The notes under the pieces were generated by a model. That model was given only the letters and a program-made list of their open reading frames with translations. It was not told the DNA's origin and did no database searches. A stretch of 64,000 nucleotides of DNA, taken from NCBI GenBank assembly GCA_036268875.1, contig DATATI010000066.1, forward strand, positions 150,964-214,963. The letters are read 5' to 3'. Of the stretch, positions 44,964 through 56,829 are shown piece by piece (position 1 is the stretch's first letter; every line of letters starts with the position of its first letter). This DNA comes from Polyangia bacterium (GTDB lineage Bacteria; Myxococcota_A; Polyangia; Fen-1088). The translations under genes were made by a program, and so were the position numbers.

Positions 44964-45461
44964 TCAGCCAGCGATTGGCCGACCGCGCGCTTCCCCTTCG
45001 ATCGCCTTGAACATCGCCGGCAACGACGCCGCCACCAGCCCATCCGTCACCTTGCGCAGCATGAATCCTGGCAGCGGCGCCCGAACGCTCAGCGACGCGC
45101 GATAAGACATCATCGTCCCGTCACCTTGGGAGACGAACCGCCAGCCACCTTGGGATTCGGTGACGATCTCGCCTTCGACGTACGTCCAGTCGACCGTGAA
45201 CGCGGCCACCGGCTCGGCGGATTCCAGTCGGCAGACCAGATCCAAAACGTAGCGCACGGCCAGCACCACCTGCGCCTTGAACTCGACGCGCACGATCTCG
45301 CCGCCGCCGGCCCCGGCGGGCGTTCGCGATAGCACCCGCACCGCTTTGATTTCAGGGAACAGGCGTGGGTAGGCGGGAAAGTCGGTCACCACGGCAAACA
45401 ACGTCGCCGGTTTCAGACCGGGCAGATTCGCGCTGCGGGTGACCGGCTCTCTTCCGTCCAT
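44964..45461 (-). CDS. COQ10/polyketide-cyclase-like START-fold protein
   Basis: A 165-residue SRPBCC protein. The signature is DFPAYPRLFPEIKAVRVLSR followed by beta-strands and a C-terminal helix, like RatA/COQ10 lipid-binding proteins. Family members bind quinones or other hydrophobic ligands, so a role in quinone handling or membrane repair is possible. ATG 45459-45461 is chosen because the open frame upstream encodes no family residues and enters the promoter of the peptidase gene. Function in this organism is unknown. Confidence 0.85.
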   Translation of the reverse strand: MDGREPVTRSANLPGLKPATLFAVVTDFPAYPRLFPEIKAVRVLSRTPAGAGGGEIVRVEFKAQVVLAVRYVLDLVCRLESAEPVAAFTVDWTYVEGEIVTESQGGWRFVSQGDGTMMSYRASLSVRAPLPGFMLRKVTDGLVAASLPAMFKAIEGEARGRPIAG

Positions 45462-45541
45462 GGCGCTCAGTAAAACAGATTCCGTGCCGCTCGCCAGCGG
45501 AAGGAGACCGGCCGGCGCGACCGTCGCCCAGGCGCGTTTGG

Positions 45542-45560
45542 CGAGGTTGACGAGGTTGAC
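45542..45560 (+). promoter_or_regulatory. Tandem GAGGTTGAC and possible -35 boxes of the M1 peptidase gene
   Basis: GAGGTTGAC occurs at 45542-45550 and again at 45552-45560, one base apart, each completing a TTGAC. From the second, a TAGGGT at 45580-45585 lies 18 bases downstream and could be a -10. Weak evidence, but no better promoter is seen. Confidence 0.25.
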
Positions 45561-45633
45561 GATTGGCGCGCCGCCCGCGTAGGGTACTCGCGGCCTCGGC
45601 GCGGGTTTCCCGCCCCGCCACCGCTCTTTCACC

Positions 45634-48252
<2,619 letters not shown>

Positions 48253-48263
48253 CCGGCGCGCCG

Positions 48264-49220
48264 TCAGGTCTGCAGTTCAGCGATGATCTCGGCGGCGATC
48301 TGCCGCGCGCGCGGCAGATCGTCCTTCGGCACCGACACGGCACCCACCACTGGATGCCCGCCGCCGCCGTAGCGTTCGCAGATGCGGTTGATCTCGTGCG
48401 TGCGCGGAACCTTGGACCAGGGATTGGATCCCACGGAAATCTTCGCGCGCGCGCCCACCGTCACGCCCACCGAGTAACGCGCGTCGGGGAACAGGTAGTA
48501 GGTGATGAACTTGTTGAAGGCGCCGATGTTCTGATCAGCCACATCAAAGTGAACCACGCCGCCTTCCAGCTTGGCCGCCTTGCCGATGACGTCGATGTTG
48601 TGCTGGTGCTGGGCCAGGATCGGTCCCAAAGGTTCGATCACCTGCTTGTCGGCGGCGATCTCTGCCAGCGGCTTGGAGATGAGCGATTCAATGAACCAGT
48701 CCGCGGCCGCCGGCACCTTGTTGTTCTCAATCCAGGTCATCAAACGCAGGGCCGGCTCTCTCAATTCGACGGCCATCCTGGCGCTGGGAAACAGTGCCCC
48801 GTCGATGACCTCTGCCCATTCGATGAGCTCGGTCAGCGGGGTGGTGTCAAAGCCGAACTTGGCGGCCACGGTGTTGGCCAAAAACTTGGTGCAGCTCTTG
48901 GCGGCGGCGTCATAAAACTTTCGTCCGGTAGCGTCGGCGCGAAAGTGCGCCTCGTCGCCGGGCAGCTGAAACGCCGAGGCGTGGTGATCGAACCACCAGG
49001 TCAGCCGCGGATCCTGGGAGTAACGAAAGTCGACGCAGGCGTTCTCGTCGCCGGTGAAGCTGCCAGCGGGAAAGGCCTGGGCGTCACCCTTGTGCTCCAG
49101 CGGTCGATAGGTGATCGTGACCGGCTCCTTCGCCACCTGCTCGCGATAGAAACGTGAAAACACGCCCGCCGAGCTGCAACCGTCAAAGCAGTTGCCGTGA
49201 TAGAGAATCTGCAGCCGCAC
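48264..49220 (-). CDS. DHH/DHHA1-type phosphoesterase
   Basis: A 318-residue protein of the DHH superfamily (nanoRNases, c-di-AMP and oligonucleotide phosphodiesterases). WWFDHHAS gives the DHH motif, and the C-terminal GGGGHPVVGAV the DHHA1 glycine loop. The N-terminal metal site appears altered: the usual DxD-type first strand reads HGNCFDGCSSAG. A role in c-di-AMP or short-RNA turnover is possible but not determined. Start is taken as the GTG at 49218-49220; a TTG lies one codon before. It converges on the M1 peptidase and is divergent from aspS. Confidence 0.82.
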   Translation of the reverse strand: MRLQILYHGNCFDGCSSAGVFSRFYREQVAKEPVTITYRPLEHKGDAQAFPAGSFTGDENACVDFRYSQDPRLTWWFDHHASAFQLPGDEAHFRADATGRKFYDAAAKSCTKFLANTVAAKFGFDTTPLTELIEWAEVIDGALFPSARMAVELREPALRLMTWIENNKVPAAADWFIESLISKPLAEIAADKQVIEPLGPILAQHQHNIDVIGKAAKLEGGVVHFDVADQNIGAFNKFITYYLFPDARYSVGVTVGARAKISVGSNPWSKVPRTHEINRICERYGGGGHPVVGAVSVPKDDLPRARQIAAEIIAELQT

Positions 49221-49303
49221 CAAGCCAAGTTAGGCTTCGCTCCCAGCGAGAGCAAGGGAGAATTCGCGGCTGCTTCAACATCATATAGAGTGCGACCACT
49301 GCT

Positions 49304-51094
49304 ATGGCCGAATTTTTGACTGAGCTCAAACGAACACATAACTGCGGCGCCCTGCGCGCCGGCGACGCCGGCAAACGCGTGGTTCTTTTTGGATGGGTGG
49401 CGGCCCGCCGCGATCACGGCGGCTGCGTCTTCATCGACCTGCGCGATCGGGCCGGTATCACCCAGGTGGTGTTCGAGCCCGACGTCGACAGCGCCGCCCA
49501 CGCTCGCGCCGGCGAGCTCCGCAGTGAGTTCTGCGTCGGCATCGCCGGCATGGTCAACGACCGCGGCGACAAGAAGAACCCCAACCTGCCCACCGGCGCC
49601 GTCGAGATCAAAGCCGACGCGCTGACCATCTTCTCGACGTCGGAGACGCCGCCCTTCGAGATCAACGACGGCACGCTGGCCGGCGAATCGGTGCGCCTCA
49701 AGCACCGCTATCTGGATCTGCGTCGCCCGGCCCTGCAGAAAAATTTCCTCACTCGATCGACGATCTACCAGACCACCCGACGCACGCTGGCCGAGAACGG
49801 TTTCGCCGAGATCGAAACCCCGTTCATGGTCAAGTACACGCCGGGCGGCGCGCGCAACTTTCTGGTGCCGTCGCGCCTGAACGCCGGCCAGTTCTACGCG
49901 CTGGCCGAATCGCCGCAGATCTTCAAGCAGCTGTTCATGGTGTCCGGCTTTGATCGATACTTCCAGATCGTCCGCTGCTTCCGCGACGAGGACCTGCGCC
50001 TGGATCGCCAGCCCGAATTCACCCAGATCGATCTGGAGATGAGCTTTGTCGTCGAAGAGGACGTGCAGGGCATCATGGAAAAATTGATGGCCGCGCTGTG
50101 GAAAGACGTCCTGGGCGTCGACCTCGCCCTGCCCTTCGTCCGCCTCACCCACGCTGAAGCGATCGGCAAGTACGGCTCCGACAAACCCGACCTGCGCTTC
50201 GAGATGCCGCTTTTCGACGTGACCGATGCGGTGAAGGCGCACCAGGGCGGCGGCGTGCCGCTGTTGCAGTCGACCATCGCCGTGCCGAGCGCCGTGGTGA
50301 AGGGCTGGCGCTTGCCCGCCGTGCAGGCAGGGCAGATGCCGCGGTCGGATCTCGACAAGCTGGAAGAATTCGCCAAGGGCTTCGGCGCGCGCGGCCTGGC
50401 CCGGGCCAAGGTGGCCGCCGGCGGCGCCTGGACGCAAAGCCCGATGAAGACCATCAGCGACGGCCTGCGCACGCGGATCAACACCATCGCCGGCGCCGAA
50501 GAAGGCGATCTGCTGTTCTTCCAGTTCGGCGGCAAGAAGCTGGTCAACGCCGTGCTCGGTGGATTGCGCCTGCACCTCGCCGCCAAGTTCAACCTCATCC
50601 CCGGCGGCCAGTGGCGGTTCTTGTGGGTCACCGAATTCCCGCTGTTCGAAGCGGCTGACGATGGACACCTGGTCGCCTCGCACCACCCGTTCACCTCGCC
50701 CGACAGCGCCGACATCGAAAAGCTGGAGACCGATCCCGGTGCCGTGCGCGCCCGCGCCTATGACCTGGTGCTGAACGGCAACGAGATCGCCGGCGGCTCG
50801 ATTCGTATTCACCGCTCGGATGTGCAGGCGCGGGTGTTCCGCGCCCTGGGGCTGTCCGACGAAGACGCCAAGGCCAAGTTCGGCTTCCTGTTGGAGGCGT
50901 TCAAGTACGGTCCGCCCCCGCACGGTGGCATCGCCGCTGGCGTCGATCGGCTGGCCATGCTCCTGTGCGACGCCGAATCGCTGCGCGACGTGATCGCTTT
51001 TCCCAAGACCCAAAAGGGAACCGATCTGATGACCGACGCGCCATCGGCGGTGGCCAGCCGCCAACTGGACGAACTGCACATCACCCTCAAGTGA
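49304..51094 (+). CDS. aspS: Aspartate-tRNA ligase
   Basis: Charges tRNA-Asp. The 596-residue protein is the bacterial form: N-terminal OB-fold anticodon domain (VVLFGWVAARRDHGGCVFIDLRDR), class II motif 2 (FRDEDLRLDRQPEFTQIDLEMSF), the bacterial GAD insertion, and motif 3 (GGIAAGVDRLAMLL). The archaeal type would lack the insertion. Whether it also makes Asp-tRNA-Asn cannot be decided from the sequence alone. The next gene, glpD, begins inside its stop codon (GTGA). Confidence 0.96.
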   Translation: MAEFLTELKRTHNCGALRAGDAGKRVVLFGWVAARRDHGGCVFIDLRDRAGITQVVFEPDVDSAAHARAGELRSEFCVGIAGMVNDRGDKKNPNLPTGAVEIKADALTIFSTSETPPFEINDGTLAGESVRLKHRYLDLRRPALQKNFLTRSTIYQTTRRTLAENGFAEIETPFMVKYTPGGARNFLVPSRLNAGQFYALAESPQIFKQLFMVSGFDRYFQIVRCFRDEDLRLDRQPEFTQIDLEMSFVVEEDVQGIMEKLMAALWKDVLGVDLALPFVRLTHAEAIGKYGSDKPDLRFEMPLFDVTDAVKAHQGGGVPLLQSTIAVPSAVVKGWRLPAVQAGQMPRSDLDKLEEFAKGFGARGLARAKVAAGGAWTQSPMKTISDGLRTRINTIAGAEEGDLLFFQFGGKKLVNAVLGGLRLHLAAKFNLIPGGQWRFLWVTEFPLFEAADDGHLVASHHPFTSPDSADIEKLETDPGAVRARAYDLVLNGNEIAGGSIRIHRSDVQARVFRALGLSDEDAKAKFGFLLEAFKYGPPPHGGIAAGVDRLAMLLCDAESLRDVIAFPKTQKGTDLMTDAPSAVASRQLDELHITLK

Positions 51095-52734
51095 CCGTTC
51101 TGCCCTCTCGCGGCGACATCCTTTCGCGGATGGCCGCTGGCGAAGTGGACCTGCTGGTGGTGGGCGGTGGCGCCACCGGCGCGGCGGCGGCGCGCGACGC
51201 CGCCTCGCGCGGGCTGCGTGTGGCGCTGTGCGAAGCGGGCGACTTCGCCAGTCAGACCTCCAGCCATTCGTCGCAGCTGATCCACGGAGGACTGCGCTAT
51301 CTGCAGTATGGCGATCTGCGCCTGGTGTTCGAAGGCCTCACCGAACGCCGCCGCCTGATGACCATCGCGCCCCACCTCTGTCGTCCGCTGGAATTTCTTT
51401 TTCCCGCCTACGCCGGCGAGAGTCCCGGCCTGCGCACGCTGGGCGCCGGCATCACCCTTTACAACGCGCTGGCGCTGTGGCGGCCGCCGGTGGGTGGGCG
51501 ACGGCTCAGCGCCGGCGACGTCTACCAGGCCAGCCCCTTCCTGCGCACCGCCGGTCTCGCCGGCGCCCAGCTTTACGTCGACTGTCAGACCGACGACGCC
51601 CGCCTGGTGCTGGAGACCATCCTGGACGCCGAAGCCGCCGGCGCCTTGATCGCCTCGCATCTGCCGGTGCGCCGCTTGATGCGCGATCGCACCGGTCACG
51701 CTCGCGGCGTGATCGCTTACGACGCCGACAGCGATCGCGAGATCAGCATTCGCAGCCGGGTGGTCATCAATGCCACCGGACCTTTCTCCGACACTTTCGA
51801 CGTCGGCCGCCACAACCTGCGGCCGACGCTGGGCGTGCATCTGGTGTTCGACGGCGCTCGGCTGCCGCTTGGTGGGCGGGCGATGGTGCTGCGCTCGCCG
51901 CGTGACAATCGGCTGTTCTTCGCCTTGCCGGCGGGCGCGCGCTCGGTGGTGGGCACGACCGACACCGACTGGGTAGGGCGTGATGGCGCGGGCGCGGCGC
52001 CTCGCTTGAGCGATCCGATTCGCGCGCGGCGCGCCGACGTCGACTACCTGCTGGAGGCAGCCAACCACGCCTTCCCGGCAGCCGCGCTGACCGCCGACGA
52101 CGTCATCTCGACCTACGCTGGTCTGCGTCCGCTGGTGGCGGTGCCGGCCCATACGCCGTCGTCAACCTCGCGCGAGCACGAGCTTCGGCGCGAAGCTGAC
52201 GGCCTCATCTCCATCGTCGGCGGCAAGCTGACCACCATGCGTCTCATGGCCGAGGAGATCGTCGATTGCGCTGTCGAGACCCTGCGCGATCGCGGTTTCG
52301 AGGGTGCCGTCGGTCCTTGCGTCACCGCGGAAAGGCCGCTGCCAGGCGCCGGCCCGGCCGCAGTTCTGGAAGGTAGCGAGCTGGCCCCGGAGATCGCCAC
52401 CCACCTCAAACAAACCTACGGCGCGCGCGCCGGGCGCGTGCTCAACGAAGCCGCCGAGGCGCCGGCGTTGCGTGGTCGCATCGATCCCGAGCTGCCCTTC
52501 ATCTGGGCCGAGGTGGTGCATGCCGCCCGCCACGAACGCGCCCGCGAGGTCGAAGATGTTCTGCGCCGCCGCATCTCGATCTTCCGGCAGTCGCGCGACC
52601 AGGGTCTAGGCGTCGCCGCGCGCGCCGCCGAACTGATGGCGCCCTTCGTGGGCTGGTCGGCCGACCGGCAGGCTGACAGCGTGACCGCCTACGCCGATGC
52701 CGTGGCGTTGACCCGTCGCTGGCAAACCGACTGA
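51091..52734 (+). CDS. glpD: FAD-dependent glycerol-3-phosphate dehydrogenase
   Basis: Oxidises glycerol 3-phosphate to DHAP and passes electrons to quinone. The 547-residue protein has the FAD-binding VVGGGATGAAAARDAASRG after strand one, then SSQLIHGGLRYLQYGD (GlpD-type), NATGPFSD and the C-terminal GKLTTMRLMAEE. The GTG at 51091 overlaps aspS (GTGA); the open frame further upstream encodes aspS in another frame. Its product DHAP enters at the level of tpiA, which lies in the window 5 kb away. Confidence 0.92.
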   Translation: MTVLPSRGDILSRMAAGEVDLLVVGGGATGAAAARDAASRGLRVALCEAGDFASQTSSHSSQLIHGGLRYLQYGDLRLVFEGLTERRRLMTIAPHLCRPLEFLFPAYAGESPGLRTLGAGITLYNALALWRPPVGGRRLSAGDVYQASPFLRTAGLAGAQLYVDCQTDDARLVLETILDAEAAGALIASHLPVRRLMRDRTGHARGVIAYDADSDREISIRSRVVINATGPFSDTFDVGRHNLRPTLGVHLVFDGARLPLGGRAMVLRSPRDNRLFFALPAGARSVVGTTDTDWVGRDGAGAAPRLSDPIRARRADVDYLLEAANHAFPAAALTADDVISTYAGLRPLVAVPAHTPSSTSREHELRREADGLISIVGGKLTTMRLMAEEIVDCAVETLRDRGFEGAVGPCVTAERPLPGAGPAAVLEGSELAPEIATHLKQTYGARAGRVLNEAAEAPALRGRIDPELPFIWAEVVHAARHERAREVEDVLRRRISIFRQSRDQGLGVAARAAELMAPFVGWSADRQADSVTAYADAVALTRRWQTD

Positions 52735-52758
52735 CGGAGCCACCGGCGTGGCGGCCGA

Positions 52759-53070
52759 TCACAGGACGGTGACGACGCCTTCGACGGCGCGCAGCCGGGC
52801 GAAAAGATCCAGCACGTCGGCGGCCGACTGAACAAATACCCGCAAGCGGTGACTGATGTATTTGCCCCCCGACGAGGGGACCATCTCGTGCGCGTCGTCA
52901 GACAGCAGCGACTCTGTCGGCGAGCCCGACGCCGCTTTCAAGATCGCCGCCGTGACCGCGTCGGTCCCGAGAGCGATCGCCGACAGGGAGAACTCGCCGG
53001 GAAAAACGTGATGTGCTTCCAGAAGATCGACGGCCCGCTTCCGGGCCTCGGCCTCATCGGGTGGGTTCAA
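52759..53070 (-). CDS. DUF493/YbeD-family protein, TTG start
   Basis: A 103-residue protein of the YbeD fold, a small allosteric-like alpha/beta domain found near LipB in enterobacteria; function unknown. FPGEFSLSAIAL and SSGGKYISHRLRVFVQSAADVLDLFARLRAVEGVVTVL match the family. The only in-frame start is a TTG at 53068-53070, preceded by a stop two codons earlier, and it lies 17 bases inside the AgmX-like pseudogene. It converges with glpD. Start choice is weaker than the family call. Confidence 0.8.
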   Translation of the reverse strand: MNPPDEAEARKRAVDLLEAHHVFPGEFSLSAIALGTDAVTAAILKAASGSPTESLLSDDAHEMVPSSGGKYISHRLRVFVQSAADVLDLFARLRAVEGVVTVL

Positions 53071-54124
53071 GGATCAACGCTCCGGCGCAGGCGCGCGGTT
53101 TCGGCCGGCGCGGGATCTCCGACGCCACCGACGGGCCGCCGGGCAGCGGCTTGTCGGTTCGCAACACCTGCACCGGCAAGATCACGCGGATGGCTTCGGG
53201 GATGGGCTCGAAGAACCACTTTGAAATCACGTCGGACATGCACTGGTCGACGGGGCAATCGCGGTCGTACGTCGAACGGGCAATCCAGTTCGAGCGAATC
53301 TCGCCCGATTTGTCCAGGGCCACTCCCACCCCGACGTAACCGGCGCGCTGGCACTGCAGCGGCATCTGATCAAAACAGGTGTGTAGCGAGCGCGCCTGCA
53401 GCTGCGCTTGCCAGCGCAGAAGTTTCTCCACCTCCCACGGCGTGGCATTGGCCGGGATCGACGACCGCATGTCGGCTTCGGTCAGAGCGGCGCCGGTGGG
53501 GACGGCGCAGAAAAAGCTGATCAAGATCGCCAACTCCATGGCCATCAGAGTGGGACGCAGCAACCGCTTGAACGAGATCGGCTCATGCGGGGCGATGGCC
53601 GTACCGCGCGCGGTAACGGAGACCACAAAGCAGGTTCCGTCCAGGATCACCTCGGCGCGCGCATCCGGGCCAAGGGGCACGCGCGTCGGTCGGCCGGATT
53701 GCACCAGGCTCTACAGGAGCACCGGAGCGCGCCCGCCGAACAGCGACCCGGTCATCCCCGGCGCCACGGTGAGGCCGACGCCACCGCGCTCGCCGCTGAC
53801 CAGATCCAGATTGATCGGCGCGAATGCGTCGTCGTCGATGCGGGCGCCGACGACATAACGACGGGACCGATCTCGCGCCCGCCGGGCCGCCAGAAAGGCG
53901 GCCAAGAACGCGATCGTCCCCCACAAAGAAAGATAGACCGGCCCGAAGACCACGCGGTGAAATGCGATGAACACCAGCGTGTTCAGCGCCAGGGCAGCCA
54001 GGAACACCGACAACGTGAAAGAGGCTGCCACCACCATCTGCCAGCGCTGGCGGCGTTTCGAAAGGACCTTGACGGAGGCGACCTGACCGTTCACCACCTG
54101 CGCGACTTCGACGAAATAGTTCAC
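53054..54124 (-). pseudogene. AgmX/PglI-like gene split by one in-frame TAG stop
   Basis: A 357-codon frame with one internal stop. The 5' part (137 codons, GTG at 54122-54124, AAGGAG site seven bases upstream) encodes an N-terminus of the type MNYFVEVAQVVNGQVASVKV, two hydrophobic helices, and GMTGSLFGGRAPVLL. The amber codon TAG at 53711-53713 follows. The frame then continues without shift (SLVQSGRPTRVPLGPDARAEV, a membrane helix ILISFFCAVP, and a TonB/AgmX-like C-terminal domain with four Cys). The joined product fits the AgmX/PglI arrangement. One C-to-T change from CAG would explain it. It may be a recent nonsense mutation, an assembly error or readthrough. Confidence 0.78.
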
Positions 54125-54428
54125 GTAAGGTCTCCTTCTGGCTGCTTCGTGTCCCTAGTCTACGCCTTGATATGTCAATCGAACGCCGAGAATTCAACGA
54201 TGTGGGGCCAAGACCCGCGAGATTGGGTGTAAAAACCTCTTCGCACCCGCAGACAACCCCTCTTCAAAAGGTTCCACAGGTTTTATGTTGGCGGCGCGAG
54301 GGTGTTCGGCAGCATGTTAACAAACCGAAACATTTTCACGGCTTTTGGGGGTGCGTACGGCGCTTCGCGCGGGTCGTCTTGCGGCAGAATTTGACTCTAA
54401 TAATTTTAGACACTTAGCGGAGCAGCGC
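54125..54428. promoter_or_regulatory. AT-richer intergenic region upstream of the 69-residue gene
   Basis: No convincing gene is seen in these 304 bases, which are less GC-rich than the surroundings. They hold an inverted pair AAAAACCT (54231-54238) and AGGTTTT (54278-54284), the palindrome TGTTAACA (54315-54322), about 138 bases upstream of the predicted sigma-54 start, and a possible sigma-70 pair TTGCGG (54379-54384) and TAATTT (54401-54406) with 16-base spacing. The short frame 54172-54417 has no ribosome-binding site and no family features. Confidence 0.4.
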
Positions 54429-54429
54429 C

Positions 54430-54446
54430 TTGGCACAAGGCGTGCT
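54430..54446 (+). promoter_or_regulatory. Sigma-54-type (-24/-12) promoter of the 69-residue gene
   Basis: TTGGCACAAGGCGTGCT gives TGGCAC with GG at 54432-54433 and TGC with GC at 54444-54445, exactly 10 bases between the two dinucleotides. The -24 element is a full match; the -12 lacks the first T of TTGC. Predicted start near 54457 puts the GGAGGAGGG ribosome-binding site inside a leader of about 26 bases. Confidence 0.55.
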
Positions 54447-54482
54447 CATATGCGGCGCGACCTTCTGGGAGGAGGGTTTCGA

Positions 54483-54692
54483 ATGCCTCAAATGATCACG
54501 CAAACCGTACCGGCTCGCAATGGCGTCCCGGCAGCGGCGCCTAACCGCGAAAAGGCTCTGAAGATCCTGTCCAAGTCGATCTACAAAGAGCTGCGACAGA
54601 ATGGATATGAACCGAAGATGATCGTGGCTCTGGCGACCGAGCTCATCAGCTTGGTGACGTCCGATATCAAGGACGACAGCGAGCTGGCTTAG
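54483..54692 (+). CDS. 69-residue protein of unknown function, strong ribosome-binding site
   Basis: I do not recognise a described family. The ATG at 54483 follows GGAGGAGGG at ideal spacing, one of the strongest sites in the window. The first 25 residues are polar and Pro/Ala-rich, then a helical core (EKALKILSKSIYKELRQNGYEPKMI, then VALATELISLVTSDI) and an acidic end. No signal peptide or Cys is present, so it is cytoplasmic, perhaps a small regulator. It has its own sigma-54-like promoter and is separated from pgk by a terminator, so it is an independent unit. Confidence 0.75.
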   Translation: MPQMITQTVPARNGVPAAAPNREKALKILSKSIYKELRQNGYEPKMIVALATELISLVTSDIKDDSELA

Positions 54693-54783
54693 GCAGCGCC
54701 TCCGGACCGTTTTTCCGAGCGCATAGGCGCGATTTCCCTGCGGAAATTTTTCTAGCTTTTCAATTTTTCTTCGAGCATTCTCT

Positions 54784-54814
54784 GCGCGCCCCGACCAAGG
54801 GCGCGCTTTTTTTT
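54784..54814 (+). terminator. Rho-independent terminator after the 69-residue gene
   Basis: A perfect 8-bp stem, GCGCGCCC (54784-54791) and GGGCGCGC (54799-54806), loop of seven, followed by eight T (54807-54814). It ends the small-gene transcript before pgk. A weaker stem with T-rich tail, ATTTCC/GGAAAT, lies near 54731-54752. Confidence 0.9.
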
Positions 54815-54861
54815 GTCTGCAAGCTTTTGCCCCCCCGGACTCAAGGCGGAGCTTCCTCTTC

Positions 54862-56046
54862 ATGCCGATCAAAACCATCTCCGAGCTCGACATCTCTGGC
54901 CGTCGCGTCTTCATTCGCGTCGACTTCAATGTACCGTTGACCCCCGCCGGCGGCGTCGCCGACGACACCCGCATTCGGGAAAGCCTGCCGACCATTCGTT
55001 ACGCCATGGAGAAAGGCGCGCGCACCGTGCTGGCGTCGCACCTGGGCCGACCGAAGGGCAAGCCCGATCCAAAGTACACCTTGATGCCGGTGGCCGCGCG
55101 CCTGGCCGAGTTGCTGGGCGTCGAGGTCACCCTGACCGACGAGCCGGTGGGCGACGGCGCCCGCAAGGTGGTCTCTGACCTGCGCAACGGCGGCGTCGCG
55201 CTGCTGGAAAATCTCCGCTTCACGCCCGCCGAAGAAGCCAACGACGAGACCTTCGCTCGCACGCTGGCCAGCTATGCCGATGTCTATGTCAACGACGCTT
55301 TCGGAACCGCGCACCGCGCCCATGCCTCGACCGCCGGCATCGCCAAGTTCGTCGCCGACAAAGGCATGGGCTTGCTGATGGAGCGCGAGGTGAAATTTCT
55401 GGGCAAGCTGCTGGGCGATGTCGATCGACCGTTCATCGCCATCATCGGTGGCGCCAAGGTGTCCGACAAGATCGGCGTGCTGGAGAATCTGCTGGCTCGC
55501 GTGAACCAACTTCTGATCGGCGGCGCCATGGCCAACACGTTCCTCAAGGCCAAGGGCGGGCGTCTCGGCCGCTCGCTTGTCGAGGAAGACAAGCTGCCGC
55601 TGGCTCGTTCGTTCCTGAAGAAGGCCGAGCTGGCCAACGTCGACGTGCTTTTGCCTCGCGACGCGGTCGCTGCCGCCGGCATCAAGTCCGAATCGGGTAA
55701 GACGGTGTCGGCCAGCGAGGTGCCGGAAGATCTGGCCGCGCTGGACATCGGGCCCGAGACCGCGCGTGGCTTTTCCGACGCCATCGCTCGCGCCAAGACC
55801 ATCTTCTGGAATGGCCCGATGGGCGTATTTGAATCCGAACCGTTCGCCGGCGGAACGCTGGCCGTGGCCAACGCGGTAGCGGCGAACACCCGTGCCTTGT
55901 CAGTGGTGGGCGGCGGCGATTCCGTCGCGGCGGTTCACCAATGCGGCGTGGCGGACAAGATCACGCACATCTCCACGGGCGGCGGCGCCTCGCTGGAGTT
56001 TCTCGAGGGCAAGAAGTTGCCTGGCTTGGCCGCGCTGGAATCCTAG
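54862..56046 (+). CDS. pgk: Phosphoglycerate kinase
   Basis: Transfers phosphate from 1,3-bisphosphoglycerate to ADP in glycolysis. The 394-residue protein has the N-terminal substrate block [19 protein letters not shown], the hinge, and the nucleotide-binding [11 protein letters not shown] 54862 follows a GGCGGAG-type site. It starts a pgk-tpiA-secG-dapF unit with short gaps. No gap gene precedes it in the window. Confidence 0.96.
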   Translation: MPIKTISELDISGRRVFIRVDFNVPLTPAGGVADDTRIRESLPTIRYAMEKGARTVLASHLGRPKGKPDPKYTLMPVAARLAELLGVEVTLTDEPVGDGARKVVSDLRNGGVALLENLRFTPAEEANDETFARTLASYADVYVNDAFGTAHRAHASTAGIAKFVADKGMGLLMEREVKFLGKLLGDVDRPFIAIIGGAKVSDKIGVLENLLARVNQLLIGGAMANTFLKAKGGRLGRSLVEEDKLPLARSFLKKAELANVDVLLPRDAVAAAGIKSESGKTVSASEVPEDLAALDIGPETARGFSDAIARAKTIFWNGPMGVFESEPFAGGTLAVANAVAANTRALSVVGGGDSVAAVHQCGVADKITHISTGGGASLEFLEGKKLPGLAALES

Positions 56047-56055
56047 GACGTCGTC

Positions 56056-56829
56056 ATGAGCGCCGGTTCGAAGGTTCGCCGTCCGTTCTTCTGTGGCAAC
56101 TGGAAGCTGAATTGCACGGTGAACGAAGGGCTGACGCTGGCCACCGAGGTGCGTAACGGCGTCGCCACCCTGCGCGACGCCGACGTGGTGGTCGCGCCCA
56201 GCTTCACGGCGCTGTACCCGGTGGCCAAGCGGCTGGAAGGTGGTCCAGTGGCGGTGGCGGCCCAGAATTGTTTTTGGGAAGACAAGGGCGCCTTCACCGG
56301 CGAGGTCTCCGCTCCGCAGCTGGTCGATGTCGGCTGCAAGTACGTCATCCTGGGCCATTCCGAACGCCGCCAGCTGATGGGCGAGCTGGACGCGGCAGTG
56401 AATCTGAAGATCAAGGCGGCTCTTCGGGCCGGCCTGTCGCCGATCATCTGCGTCGGAGAAACACTGGCCGAGCGCGACGCTGGCGAGGCTTTGGGTCGGG
56501 TAGGCGCGCAGGTGGACGCCGCGCTGGCCGATCTGTCCGCGGACGATCTGAAGCGATCGATCGTCGCCTACGAACCGGTGTGGGCCATCGGCACCGGTCG
56601 CACCGCCACCGCCGCGCAAGCGCAGGAGGTGCATCGCTTCATTCGCACCCGCTTGGCCGCCCGTTTTCCCGATGTGGCAAAGGCTGTTCGTATCTTGTAC
56701 GGCGGCAGCGTCAAACCCGACAACATCAAAGCGCTGATGGCCGAGGAAGACATTGACGGCGGTCTGGTCGGTGGCGCCTGTCTGATCGCCGAATCGTTCA
56801 TTCGCATCGTCAAGGAAGGATCCGTGTGA
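56056..56829 (+). CDS. tpiA: Triosephosphate isomerase
   Basis: Interconverts DHAP and glyceraldehyde 3-phosphate. The 257-residue protein has the catalytic Lys in GNWKLN, the electrophilic His in GHSERR near residue 99, the catalytic Glu in AYEPVWAIGTG near 173, and the phosphate loop LYGGSVKPDN. It follows pgk by nine bases and its stop overlaps the secG ATG by one base (TGATG), so they are co-translated. Confidence 0.96.
   Translation: MSAGSKVRRPFFCGNWKLNCTVNEGLTLATEVRNGVATLRDADVVVAPSFTALYPVAKRLEGGPVAVAAQNCFWEDKGAFTGEVSAPQLVDVGCKYVILGHSERRQLMGELDAAVNLKIKAALRAGLSPIICVGETLAERDAGEALGRVGAQVDAALADLSADDLKRSIVAYEPVWAIGTGRTATAAQAQEVHRFIRTRLAARFPDVAKAVRILYGGSVKPDNIKALMAEEDIDGGLVGGACLIAESFIRIVKEGSV

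Noticed and set aside
45553..45575. TTGGC followed by GC at about the right distance, a possible sigma-54 promoter for the M1 peptidase
   Set aside because: The -12 side reads CCGC in a run of GC-rich bases and lacks TTGC; such matches are expected by chance here.
49001..51079. Minus-strand frame of 692 codons opposite aspS
   Set aside because: Antisense to aspS and only in part continuous with the DHH frame; composition is typical of a shadow frame.
54172..54417. 81-codon plus-strand frame upstream of the 69-residue gene
   Set aside because: No ribosome-binding site, no recognisable domain, and the stretch carries promoter-like elements instead.
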